Part shown: positions 26,330-34,477 of the stretch, one piece after another
Layout: the number at the start of each line of letters is the position of its first letter
How positions within the stretch are numbered: the stretch's first letter is position 1
NCBI RefSeq assembly: GCF_002077075.2
Contig: NZ_LCWM02000002.1
Coordinates: 1-64,000 of the forward strand
Source: Thermoproteus sp. CP80
GTDB taxonomy: Archaea > Thermoproteota > Thermoprotei > Thermoproteales > Thermoproteaceae
Length of the DNA stretch: 64,000 nt
Direction of reading: 5' to 3'
Made by a program: the position numbers and the translations under genes
The notes under the pieces: generated by a model
Told to the model about the DNA's origin: nothing
The model's database searches: none
The model's input: only the letters and a program-made list of their open reading frames with translations

Positions 26330-27169
26330 GTGGCCGCCGACCAGTATTATCAATACTACGAGGAGAGGACCCCCACGGGCGTCTGGTACATCGATCAGCT
26401 CCTCGGGGGCGGCTTCAAGAGGGGCGAGATCTACCTGATAGCCGGCGAGGCGGGTCAGGGCAAGACCATCTTCAGCCTTCAATTCCTCAAGACAGGCGCC
26501 GAGCTTTACGACGAGCCCGGCCTCTATATCACTGTGGATGAACCCTCCGAGGATGTCAAGAGGGGGGTCAAGTCCTCCTTGGGCTGGGACCTCGACGCGT
26601 TCGAGGAGCAGCAGAAGCTCATCTTCGTGGATCTCAGGACCCACTTCAAGGCCTATTCCCAAAGCGAGAAGGTCGTGGCGGACCCGCGGGAGATAGCGAA
26701 GGTCATCATGGACAACGTGAAGAAGTTCGGCATCAGGAGGCTCGTGGTGGATCCCATAGCGCCTCTTTTGATAACTTCCCACACGGACGTCCTCTGGGTC
26801 AGGGAATACATGAGGGAGCTGGTGTTCCAGCTCAGGAGGCTCAGGGACGTCACGACGGTCATGACCTCCGAGATCCCCACCGGCGAGAACAAGATAAGCA
26901 GATTCGGCGTGGAGGAGTATCTGGCCGGCGGAGTCATCAAGCTGGAGCTACAGGAGTATAGGGGCTTCGTCTTCAGGGTTATGTTCATAAGGAAGATGCG
27001 GTGGACGGCCGTAAGGCCCCAGAAGCTCGTCTTCGAGATATATCCCCAGTACGGCATCTACGTCATAGACCGCCTGGAGAACTTCATGAAGTCCATAGAC
27101 AGGTTCTACTTGGACGTAACGCAGCAATACGGACAACAGGAATACCAGCAGTACGCCCTCGCCAAATAG
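26330..27169 (+). CDS. Single-domain KaiC/RadA-like ATPase
   Basis: 279-residue RecA-superfamily ATPase: LLGGGFKRGEIYLIAGEAGQ precedes GKT of Walker A (about residue 39), and RRLVVDPIAPLL is the Walker B strand. It has one KaiC domain and a Gln/Tyr-rich tail (QQYGQQEYQQYALAK). Archaeal single-domain KaiC proteins have been linked to signalling, motility and, as aRadC, to recombination; its place between PINA and HerA favours a DNA-repair role, which is inference. GTG 26330 follows CAATATATAATA (26302-26313) by 22 nt; the ATG two bases earlier is out of frame. Confidence 0.85.
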   Translation: MAADQYYQYYEERTPTGVWYIDQLLGGGFKRGEIYLIAGEAGQGKTIFSLQFLKTGAELYDEPGLYITVDEPSEDVKRGVKSSLGWDLDAFEEQQKLIFVDLRTHFKAYSQSEKVVADPREIAKVIMDNVKKFGIRRLVVDPIAPLLITSHTDVLWVREYMRELVFQLRRLRDVTTVMTSEIPTGENKISRFGVEEYLAGGVIKLELQEYRGFVFRVMFIRKMRWTAVRPQKLVFEIYPQYGIYVIDRLENFMKSIDRFYLDVTQQYGQQEYQQYALAK

Positions 27170-27310
27170 CCGGGACGCGGACCGCCCGCCGACGGGGCCT
27201 ATAAATCCACGCCAGTCCGGAGGACGCTGGACGCCGGAGGATCCGACGTATATCGTCGCGGCGCGATCGAACACGGCGCTGTCTGCAGACTGAAACAGTA
27301 TAGCCCATGG
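27170..27310. other. Intergenic DNA with an orphan TATA box
   Basis: CTATAAAT at about 27199-27206 (plus) has the quality of the other promoters here, but no start codon or frame follows at 22-27 nt. A transcript from about 27224 would run toward the tRNA 3' end and contains a CTGT...ACAG pairing and a CTGA at 27288-27291. A small RNA is possible; I cannot assign a class. Confidence 0.3.
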
Positions 27311-27424
27311 CGCCGGGGGTGGGATTTCTGGGCGGCTCGGCCTGAACCCACGCCCCCTTGCGGGGACGGACTCTCCGCCGCGCGATAGCAGGCCCGCGCC
27401 TTGGACCAGCTCGGCCACCCCGGC
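27311..27424 (-). tRNA. tRNA-Ser(GCU) with two introns, one in the T-loop
   Basis: Acceptor GCCGGGG pairs with CCCCGGC, discriminator G73. D-arm GCC/GGC. Anticodon stem CGGGC pairs with GTCCG (one G-U) only after removal of a 13-nt intron at 27373-27385, directly after A37 (canonical 37/38). Anticodon GCT is at 27387-27389. Class II variable arm CCCC-GCAA-GGGG. T-stem GTGGG/CCCAC encloses TTCA, then a 16-nt insertion (27327-27342), then AAT: removing it leaves the normal seven-base loop TTCAAAT. Mature length 85 nt; CCA is not encoded. Non-canonical introns of this kind are a hallmark of Thermoproteales. The exact T-loop junction has a one-base ambiguity. Confidence 0.9.
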
Positions 27425-27444
27425 TGGGCCACGCCAGCGCCGAG

Positions 27445-27453
27445 GTATTTAAC
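27445..27453 (-). promoter_or_regulatory. TATA box of tRNA-Ser(GCU)
   Basis: GTTAAATAC on the minus strand, centred 25 nt before the first base of the mature tRNA (27424). At the usual spacing transcription would begin at the tRNA's own 5' end, leaving little or no leader for RNase P. Confidence 0.65.
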
Positions 27454-27611
27454 GTTTTCTCTGCCGGCTTGCGTCGAAGCCGGACGTCGCCTCTCAGCGA
27501 CGGCGTCCAGGCGCGCGGATCGGCCTTGTCGCCACAGGATAAAAACTTTCGCCAACCCCCACTGAGCCTCCCGTGAGCTGACTCTATTTAAATTCTGGAG
27601 ATAATCTTCCC

Positions 27612-27662
27612 GTGTTCGGTCTCGCTTTTTCCCCTAATGGCCTGGCCTCTGCCGAGGTATGA
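27612..27662 (+). CDS. Tiny leaderless upstream ORF coupled to herA
   Basis: GTG-started frame of 16 codons (MFGLAFSPNGLASAEV, reading GTG as Met) whose TGA overlaps the herA ATG as ATGA. CTATTTAAATT (27582-27592) is centred 24-25 nt before the GTG, so the mRNA would begin exactly here. herA itself has no TATA box at the normal distance. Either a micropeptide or a translational lead-in; see the matching case before trm14. Confidence 0.45.
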   Translation: MFGLAFSPNGLASAEV

Positions 27663-29491
27663 AGATAGGGTACGTGATAGCTGGTTCGACCCCCACGGAG
27701 TTTCTTGCGACCCTAGACCCCGAGCGGCCCATAAGGCTGTACGAATACGTGGCTGTGGACAGCGTGGAGATCCCGCCCGACGTGGAGGAGGCGGTCCAGG
27801 TTAGGCTTGTGGGCCAGATAGTTAAGATGATCCGGGACCCCTACCAGCTCAAGAGGGACATCCCTCTCTACAACGTGGTGGAGGGGGTTTCCCACGACCT
27901 GCTGGAGGTCCAGATCGCCAAGGTCAAGATCTTGGGCTATTTCTGGAACGGCGAGATACATATGCCGAAACTGCCGCCGCGGATCGGCGCCCCGGTCTAT
28001 CTGGCCCGGGACGACGAGGTGGCCGAGCTCTACGGCTCCGGCGAGCTCTGCGTCGGGCGCCTCTCGGCGAGGCCCCTCGACATCTGCCTAGACGTCGAGG
28101 GGCTGAAGCGGCACGTGGCGGTCATAGCCGCCACGGGTAGCGGCAAGACGTGGTTCTCCGTGGTGCTGATAGAGGAGCTCCTCAAGAGGGGCGCCTCAGT
28201 GGTCGTCCTGGATCCCCACGGCGAGTACGTGGCCGCTAGAGACACGGCGCAACGGCTCGGCGGCGTCGGCGCCTTGACCGTCAAGGTGTCCGGCCACCAC
28301 GCCGGCGACGTCATGTACAGAATAGGCGTGCTCGACATGGACCCCGACGACCTGGCCGACGCGGCCGGGGTTCCGCCTAAGGCCACCAAGATAAGGTACT
28401 CCATATACCTCGCCCACGCGCTCGCCAAGGCCGCCTACGAGGCCGGCGCGAGGAGGATGGGGCCTAGGGGTCTCACCGCCATACTCTCGGCGGCTCTGCG
28501 CGGCGACCAGAACCTGAGGAGGTCGTTGAAGCAGTGGGGAGTCGACGGCGAGAAGATCGACGAGAAGGTAAACGAGCTGGCGGAGCTGGCCAAGAAGGAC
28601 CAGCACTCTATCTTCAGCGCGGCGGCCTACCTGAGGAGGCTCGCGAGGCTCGGCGTATTCGCCGCCAAGACCACGCCGCTGGGCAAAATAATGGCCGACC
28701 TCACGGTGGTGAACCTCGCGGGCGTTGGCGACGAGATCCAGGACTACGTCGCGTGGCACATGTTGACGCGGATCTTCAGGGCCAGGGTGAGGCACGTGAG
28801 GGGTCTGCCGGGCGTGAAGCTCGAGAAGCCCGTGGTCGTCGTGGTCGAGGAGGCCCATAGGTTCGCCCCGCCCAAATCGGCCAGGAGGACTAGGTCCTAC
28901 GAGGCGGTCTCGCGGATAGCCGCCGAGGGCAGAAAATTCGGCGTCTACCTCGTGGTGGTGACCCAGAGGCCCTCCAGGGTCGACCCCGACGTGATGAGCC
29001 AGATGCAGTCCCAAGTGATCATGAGGATCGTCAACCCGAAGGACCAAGAGGCGGTGAGGGACAGCAGCGAGCAACTGGCGCAGGACTATCTGGACAACCT
29101 CCCGGGCCTCGACAGAGGAGAGGCGGTCGTGCTGGGGCCCATCGTCAAGCTGCCCGCCGTGATTAGGCTTAGGGACAGGCTGCTGGACTACGGCGGCGCC
29201 GACATATCTCTGGTCGAGGCCTGGCGCAGACAGGATGTCGACGTAGCTACAATCTGGACGCGGATATTCAGATCTCCGCCGCCCCCTTCGGCGGCGCTTG
29301 CGGCGTCCAGAATATCGGTGAAGTCCGCGGAGCAAGACGGCGGCGTGTGGAAGGCTGTTACCTCAGACGGCGCGCACGTGGAGCTCTCCATAGAGTCAGG
29401 CTACGCCAAGTGCAGTCTCTGCGGCTCCTCCGGCTGCGCCCACGTCTATAGGGTCCTCTCCGAGGTGGTCAAGGTGAGGAGGGCGGCATGA
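27659..29491 (+). CDS. herA: HerA bipolar DNA helicase/translocase
   Basis: 610-residue HerA: an N-terminal HAS beta-barrel (KIGYVIAGSTPTEFLATLD), a FtsK/HerA ATPase with Walker A AATGSGKTW (about residue 160) and VVLDPHGEY, Walker B VVVVEEAHRFAPP, and the RIAAEGRKFGVYLVVVTQRP segment with its sensor Gln-Arg. It drives 5' end resection with NurA and Mre11-Rad50. It is about 100 residues longer than usual; the extra tail ends with CSLCGSSGCAH (residues 585-595), a C-x2-C-x4-C-x-H set that could bind zinc, somewhat like a SWIM finger. The stop overlaps the mre11 start (ATGA). NurA is not found in this window. Confidence 0.94.
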   Translation: MKIGYVIAGSTPTEFLATLDPERPIRLYEYVAVDSVEIPPDVEEAVQVRLVGQIVKMIRDPYQLKRDIPLYNVVEGVSHDLLEVQIAKVKILGYFWNGEIHMPKLPPRIGAPVYLARDDEVAELYGSGELCVGRLSARPLDICLDVEGLKRHVAVIAATGSGKTWFSVVLIEELLKRGASVVVLDPHGEYVAARDTAQRLGGVGALTVKVSGHHAGDVMYRIGVLDMDPDDLADAAGVPPKATKIRYSIYLAHALAKAAYEAGARRMGPRGLTAILSAALRGDQNLRRSLKQWGVDGEKIDEKVNELAELAKKDQHSIFSAAAYLRRLARLGVFAAKTTPLGKIMADLTVVNLAGVGDEIQDYVAWHMLTRIFRARVRHVRGLPGVKLEKPVVVVVEEAHRFAPPKSARRTRSYEAVSRIAAEGRKFGVYLVVVTQRPSRVDPDVMSQMQSQVIMRIVNPKDQEAVRDSSEQLAQDYLDNLPGLDRGEAVVLGPIVKLPAVIRLRDRLLDYGGADISLVEAWRRQDVDVATIWTRIFRSPPPPSAALAASRISVKSAEQDGGVWKAVTSDGAHVELSIESGYAKCSLCGSSGCAHVYRVLSEVVKVRRAA

Positions 29492-30624
29492 GGATAGCCC
29501 ACATAAGCGACGCGCACCTGGGCCGACAGCAGTACCACCTGCCCGAGAGGGAGGAGGACTACTTCCAGGCCTTCGCCGAGGCCCTCAGACTGGCCAAGGG
29601 CGCAGACGCCGTGGTGATCACGGGCGACCTCATGGACACGAGGAGGCCCTCCACGAGAACCCTCCTGAGGCTCCTCGACATACTCGGCGAGTCCGGCCTC
29701 GCGGTATACGCCGTCGGGGGCAACCACGACTACAGCCACCTGAGGCCCGAGGAGACGCCGCTCCGCATATTGGACAAAGTAGGCGCCGTGAGGCTGCTCT
29801 GCTTCCAGGAGGCCGATCTGGGGGGCGTCTGGCTCTACGGGGCCTGCGCTACCCCGAGGTCCAGGGCTGAGGAATACAGGGAGAGGGTGCTCTCGGCGAG
29901 GCCCGGCTCGGTCCTGGCCATACATCAAGCCATCGAGGGCGTCAAGGCGAGGTACCCCTCGGCCGTGGACGAATACACCATGCCGTCAGCCGTCTTCTCA
30001 GGCGTCAAGGCGTTGCACATAGCCGCCGGCCACGTGCACGACCACGGGGTCAGACATCCGATAGGCGCGCTCTGGGCCGGCTCGCTCGAGATATGGGACT
30101 CCGCAGAGTTCGAGACCTGGGACTGGAGGAGGGGCAGATGGGACCTCTACCAGGAGGCGGCCCCGAAGGGCTTCTACGTCATAGACGTCGCGGGCCGGTC
30201 GGCCTCTGCCAGGGAGGTGTTGCTGAGGCCTAGGCGCAGGATGGTCAAGCTGAGGATATTCCTGGAGGAGGAGAAAGACGTCGAGGCGGCTCTGGAGGAG
30301 GCCTCGGCGAGGTTCGACGCGCCCGGCGCCGTGGTGAAGGTGGAGCTCTACGGCGAGCTGCGGGACGACTTGAGGCCGTCGCGCCACGCGGCGGCGTTCT
30401 CCCGGGCCCTGTACGTGGACGTGGTGGATAGGACCAGGAAGCCCGGCCGCGCCGTGGTTAGGGTCGGCTCGGCCTACGAGACCATAGAGCGGCTTCTGCG
30501 GGAGAGGCTAGGGGCCGGGGCAGACGCCGTGGTGAAGGCTCTGGCGTACGCGAGGGATGGGGACCGAGCCGCCGCGAGGAAGGTGCTGGAGGAGTGGCTC
30601 TATGCTGAGGTCGATCGAGCTTAG
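29488..30624 (+). CDS. mre11: Mre11 DNA repair nuclease
   Basis: 378-residue Mre11 with the calcineurin-type motifs in order: ISDAHLG, VITGDLMD, GGNHDYSH (about residue 78), AIHQAIEG, and AAGHVHDHG. These residues bind two Mn ions for 3'-5' exonuclease and endonuclease action on DNA ends. The C-terminal third lacks catalytic motifs and should carry the Rad50-binding helices. It overlaps herA by 4 nt and rad50 by 23 nt, so the three are one operon. Confidence 0.94.
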   Translation: MRIAHISDAHLGRQQYHLPEREEDYFQAFAEALRLAKGADAVVITGDLMDTRRPSTRTLLRLLDILGESGLAVYAVGGNHDYSHLRPEETPLRILDKVGAVRLLCFQEADLGGVWLYGACATPRSRAEEYRERVLSARPGSVLAIHQAIEGVKARYPSAVDEYTMPSAVFSGVKALHIAAGHVHDHGVRHPIGALWAGSLEIWDSAEFETWDWRRGRWDLYQEAAPKGFYVIDVAGRSASAREVLLRPRRRMVKLRIFLEEEKDVEAALEEASARFDAPGAVVKVELYGELRDDLRPSRHAAAFSRALYVDVVDRTRKPGRAVVRVGSAYETIERLLRERLGAGADAVVKALAYARDGDRAAARKVLEEWLYAEVDRA

Positions 30625-32722
30625 GAACTTCAAGGCGCACGAGGAGCTGGCGGCGGACTTCGTGGAGGGCGTCAACTTCATATACGGCCCCAACGGCGCG
30701 GGCAAGAGCAGCCTCCTCGAGGCTATCGCCGTGGCCCTCTACGGCTCCAAGTGGATCCAGAAGGTCAAGGCGCGATGGGCCGATCTGGTCAGGCGGGGGG
30801 CCGCCGAGGCCTCGATCCAGCTGGCCTTCGTGGGGATCGACGGCGTGGAGTACGTCGTGGCGCGGAGGTTCGGGCAGTCCGGCTCCATATCCTCCGGCAC
30901 CTATCTGCTCGCCGACGGGAAGCCGGCCGCCAGAGGGGACCAGGACGTCACGGCGGCTGTCGCCAAGGCCCTAGGGCTGGGCGTCGAGGAGTTCGCCAAC
31001 CTGGCCTACATAAGGCAGGGGGAGCTTAGGAGGATACTGGCGGAGCCCGACTACATAGACAGGCTGTTTCGCCTCGACGAGTTCGACTGGCTGGACGAGG
31101 TATTGAGGGACGTCCTGTCCGACGTGTCCAGAAGGAGGGAGAGGGCCTCCGGCAGGCTGGAGGAGCTGGGGAGGAGGGCCGAGGATCTGTCCAAGAGGGC
31201 GGTTGAGCTCGAGGCGCAGTCGGCGGAGGCGAGGAGGGAGGCGGAGGGCCTGGCCCAGTACTTCCAGCTCTACAAGAAGGCCGAGGAGGAGCTCGGCGGC
31301 TTGAGGGAGCGCGCGGCCGCCCTGGAGCAGGAGGCCAAATCCCTCAACTCCCTCGTGGAGCGGCTCGAGGAGGAGCTCGTGGAGCTCGACGTGGAGCTGG
31401 ACAGGAAGTCTGAGGAGTTGAAGGAGCTGGAGAGGCTCGAGGGGGAGCTGGCCTCGTTGCCCCGGCCGGACCCCGCCGTGGAGGCCAAATACTACGAGGC
31501 CAAGAGGGTGGTCGACCTGCTGGCCGCCGCCGATCTGAAGAGGGCCAGGTCGTTCAGGCCGGAGGAGCTGGAGGCGGCCCGCAGAGAGGTGGAGGAGCTG
31601 AAGGCCAGGAGGGCCGACGTTCTGGCTAAGCTCGGGCTCGCCAGGGAGGTCCTGAAGGTGGCCGGCAGAGCATCCGGCGGGAGGTGCCCCGTCTGCGGAG
31701 GCTCGCTCACCGAGGAGACCGTCAGGAGGCATGAGGAGGAGGCCAAGGCGCTCGAGGAGGAGCTCAGGAGGGTCGAGGCGAGGATCTACGAGGCCGAGTC
31801 GGCGGTGAGGAGGCTCGAGAGGGATAGAGAGGAGTATCTCAAGGTCAAGGACTACCTGTCGGTGGACTTGGCCGAGGCCAGGCGGAGGCTGGAGGAGCTC
31901 AAGAGGCTCTACGAGGCGCAGAGAGACCTCGAGAGGAGGAGGGCCGAGATCTCGGCGAGGCTGGCCGCCAGGGATAGGATCGAGCGCGAGCTGAGGGGGC
32001 TCGAGGCCAGGAGGGCCGAGGTCGAGAGGAGGCTCGGCGAGGCCAGGCGGAGGCTGGAGGAGGTAGAGGGCCAGCTCTCCGCCTTGAGGCCCAGGCTGGC
32101 TGAGCTGGGCAAGTCGTACGAGGAGCTGAGGGCCAAGGCGGAGGCGTACCTAAAGGCGGCGTCGAGGGCTGAGGAGCTCGCGAGGCAGCTGGGCTCCGTC
32201 AAGGCGGAGCTCGAGCGGGTCTCCAAGGAGCTCGAGGCCGCCAGGGCCGAGGCCGAGAGGCACGGGAGGGCCGAGGAGAGGGGGAAGGCCGCAAGATCCG
32301 CGTTGAGGGACGTCAAGCCTGTGGCGAGACGCATATTGATAGAGTCGGTCAACGCCGAGCTCAACGGGGTTTTCCTCAAGCTTAGACACAATGAGTCCCT
32401 CCGCTCCGCGGAGCTTGCCCAGATAGACGACAGGTACTACGTCGTCGTGTCGAGATCCGACGGGCAGAGGTTCCGCCACACCGAGCTCTCGCTCGGCGAG
32501 GCCAACCTGGCCGCCCTCGCGCTTAGGGTCGCGCTTGCGAGGGCCCTGCTGGGAAGGCCGCCGTTCTTAATACTCGACGAGCCCACGGAACATCTAGACG
32601 AAACCCACAGGAGGAGGATAGTGGAGCTCGTCAGGGATCTCGCCATAGACGTCAAGACGGTCCTCGTGACCTCGCACCTAGGCGAGTTCGAGGAGGTCGC
32701 CGACAGGCGCATAGACCTCTGA
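30602..32722 (+). CDS. rad50: Rad50 ATPase
   Basis: 706-residue SMC-like ATPase that bridges DNA ends with Mre11. Walker A is YGPNGAGKSSLLEA (about residue 33); two long Glu/Arg/Leu-rich coiled coils flank the zinc hook RCPVCGGSL (Cys 362 and 365); the signature is LSLGEANLAALALRVALARA and Walker B LILDEPTEHLDE. The signature has LSLGE where LSGGE is usual for ABC ATPases. It is shorter than the 850-890 residues of many archaeal Rad50s, mainly in the coils. ATG 30602 is preferred over the upstream frame because LRSIELRNFKAHEE is the normal N-terminus. Confidence 0.93.
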   Translation: MLRSIELRNFKAHEELAADFVEGVNFIYGPNGAGKSSLLEAIAVALYGSKWIQKVKARWADLVRRGAAEASIQLAFVGIDGVEYVVARRFGQSGSISSGTYLLADGKPAARGDQDVTAAVAKALGLGVEEFANLAYIRQGELRRILAEPDYIDRLFRLDEFDWLDEVLRDVLSDVSRRRERASGRLEELGRRAEDLSKRAVELEAQSAEARREAEGLAQYFQLYKKAEEELGGLRERAAALEQEAKSLNSLVERLEEELVELDVELDRKSEELKELERLEGELASLPRPDPAVEAKYYEAKRVVDLLAAADLKRARSFRPEELEAARREVEELKARRADVLAKLGLAREVLKVAGRASGGRCPVCGGSLTEETVRRHEEEAKALEEELRRVEARIYEAESAVRRLERDREEYLKVKDYLSVDLAEARRRLEELKRLYEAQRDLERRRAEISARLAARDRIERELRGLEARRAEVERRLGEARRRLEEVEGQLSALRPRLAELGKSYEELRAKAEAYLKAASRAEELARQLGSVKAELERVSKELEAARAEAERHGRAEERGKAARSALRDVKPVARRILIESVNAELNGVFLKLRHNESLRSAELAQIDDRYYVVVSRSDGQRFRHTELSLGEANLAALALRVALARALLGRPPFLILDEPTEHLDETHRRRIVELVRDLAIDVKTVLVTSHLGEFEEVADRRIDL

Positions 32723-33322
32723 CCGTGCAAGGCCTCCCACCTCCTCTCGCCCCAGGGGCTCCTTTAGGGTAGCTCATCGGCGCCCTCCCGCGGCCGAGCT
32801 CATGGAGCCGCCTAGGCCGGCACCACAGCCGTACGAGCACATGGGGGCTGAAGATGCGCCGAAATACAGGCCTAAGGGCCCCCTATCCACCAGGGGCGAG
32901 GCCTTTGAAGGCCCTGTAGCTAAGGGCGCCCCACCGTTGCGGAGGAGGCGAGGCGGGCTCCGCTGGAGCATCCGAAGACACTTGTCGAGGTGCTGACCGC
33001 CGGACCCCAGATAATGCGGTTGTTGAACACCATAGCTACGCCAGACCGCCCATTGCGGCCGTCCTAGGCCGGCCGGTGGTCGCGGAGGCTTAGGGGCATG
33101 CTAAGGCGTTGTCTAAGCCTTCGTGTATTACATAGCGTCTGCACCTCCGCAAATGGAGCTGTGTCCCATCTGAGGCCCTTACCACGTGATTCTGATTAGA
33201 CCTCCTCCCAGCTTCAGGGGCGTGGACTCGGCGGAGAAGCCGCGTCGGTTATGGCCCTGCCGCGGACTGTCGAGACATTCCTTTGCTATTAACTATTTAA
33301 AGGGATTCCGCACCTCTTCGTC
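32723..33322. other. 600-bp gene-poor gap with a stranded promoter
   Basis: No frame shows family-like sequence on either strand. GTATTACATAG (33124-33134, plus) is centred 24 nt before an ATG at 33153 that opens a frame of only six codons (MELCPI-stop), as if the promoter and first codons of a lost gene remain. I looked for SRP RNA (GGAAGG-type loop) and RNase P RNA cores and found neither. The last 35 bases hold the aRF1 promoter (TATTAACTATTTAAAGG). Confidence 0.45.
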
Positions 33323-34477
33323 ATGAGCTTCGGCAGGCCGCCCAACGGCGTCTACTTCCTCAAGACAGGAGTGGAGCTGAGGGCCTTCATCAACTTGCTT
33401 AGGAAGTTCAGGGGATACGCCACGACGCTCATAACGCTCTACATCAACGGCGAGAGGCCGATGCCTGACGTCCTGACTCTGCTGAGGAGCGAGTGGTCGA
33501 CCGCCTCCAACATAAAGGACAAGACCACGCGGACGCACGTGCAGGACACCCTCGAGAGGATCGTCAACAACTTGAAGGGGGAGGCCAAGGCGCCTGAGAA
33601 CGGCATGGCCGTGTTCGCCGGGTTCCACATGATCAACCCCGGCAACTACGAGTGGGTGTACTACGTCGTCGTGCCGCCGCAGCCCGTCTACACCTTCAAG
33701 TACATATGCGACACGGCGTTCCACACGGAGCTCCTCGAGGACATGATAAAATCGAGCGTGGCCTACGGCATAATAGTCGTCGAGAGGGGGGAGGCGGTGC
33801 TGGCGGTGCTGAGGGGCGGCCAGTACGAGGTGCTCAAGACCGTCCAGTTCTTCGTCCCCGGGAAGCACAGCGCCGGCGGCCAGTCGGCCAACCGCTACAA
33901 GCGACAGACGGAGCATCTGGCCGAGGTGTTCTACAAGCTGGTGGCGGAGGAGGCCAACAGGGCCTTTCTCTCCATGCCAGGCCTCAAGGGCCTGATCGTG
34001 GCGGGGCCCGGCCCGACCAAGGAGGACTTCCTGGAGGAGGGGGGGCTCGACTACCGGCTACGCGACAAGGTGCTGGCCGTGGTCTCGGCCTGTTGCGCCA
34101 ACGAGTACGGCGTCAAGGAGGCCATTATGAACTCGCAGGAGCAGCTGAAGGAGACAGAGTACGTCAAGGCCAAGGAGCTCATGGACAGGGTGATGTACTA
34201 TGCGGTGAAGAAGAGCGAGTACATGGTCTACGGCAAGGAGAACGTCGTCAGGGCTATGGACATGGGCATAGCTGAGGTCGTCGTCGTGGCCGAGGAGCTC
34301 GGGGAGGACGAGGTGCTCGACATAGTCATGAGGGGCGACTCGAAGGGGGTGAAGGTCGAGATCGTGCCGAGGGGCGTGGAGGAGGGGAAAACCCTAGTGC
34401 AAGCCTTCGGCGGGTACGTGGCCCTCCTCAACACGCCGGCCTGGGTCCTCGAACAGCAGACCGTCGCCGCCCGCTGA
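33323..34477 (+). CDS. prf1: Peptide chain release factor aRF1
   Basis: 384-residue aRF1, which reads all three stop codons and triggers peptide release. Domain 1 has TASNIKDKTTRTHV (N63-D66), where nearly all a/eRF1 proteins have NIKS, and YICDTAF, the YxCxxxF motif. Domain 2 has the catalytic GGQSANRYKRQTEH (GGQ at 185-187). Domain 3 follows to the end. Length is normal (about 370-420). A strong TATA-like CTATTTAAAGG lies 22-27 nt before the ATG. Its last 84 nt overlap the convergent membrane-protein gene. Confidence 0.95.
   Translation: MSFGRPPNGVYFLKTGVELRAFINLLRKFRGYATTLITLYINGERPMPDVLTLLRSEWSTASNIKDKTTRTHVQDTLERIVNNLKGEAKAPENGMAVFAGFHMINPGNYEWVYYVVVPPQPVYTFKYICDTAFHTELLEDMIKSSVAYGIIVVERGEAVLAVLRGGQYEVLKTVQFFVPGKHSAGGQSANRYKRQTEHLAEVFYKLVAEEANRAFLSMPGLKGLIVAGPGPTKEDFLEEGGLDYRLRDKVLAVVSACCANEYGVKEAIMNSQEQLKETEYVKAKELMDRVMYYAVKKSEYMVYGKENVVRAMDMGIAEVVVVAEELGEDEVLDIVMRGDSKGVKVEIVPRGVEEGKTLVQAFGGYVALLNTPAWVLEQQTVAAR

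Noticed and set aside
32723-33290. SRP RNA, RNase P RNA or transposase tail in the gap after rad50
   Set aside because: None of the conserved core motifs could be found; frames in this gap show no convincing similarity.
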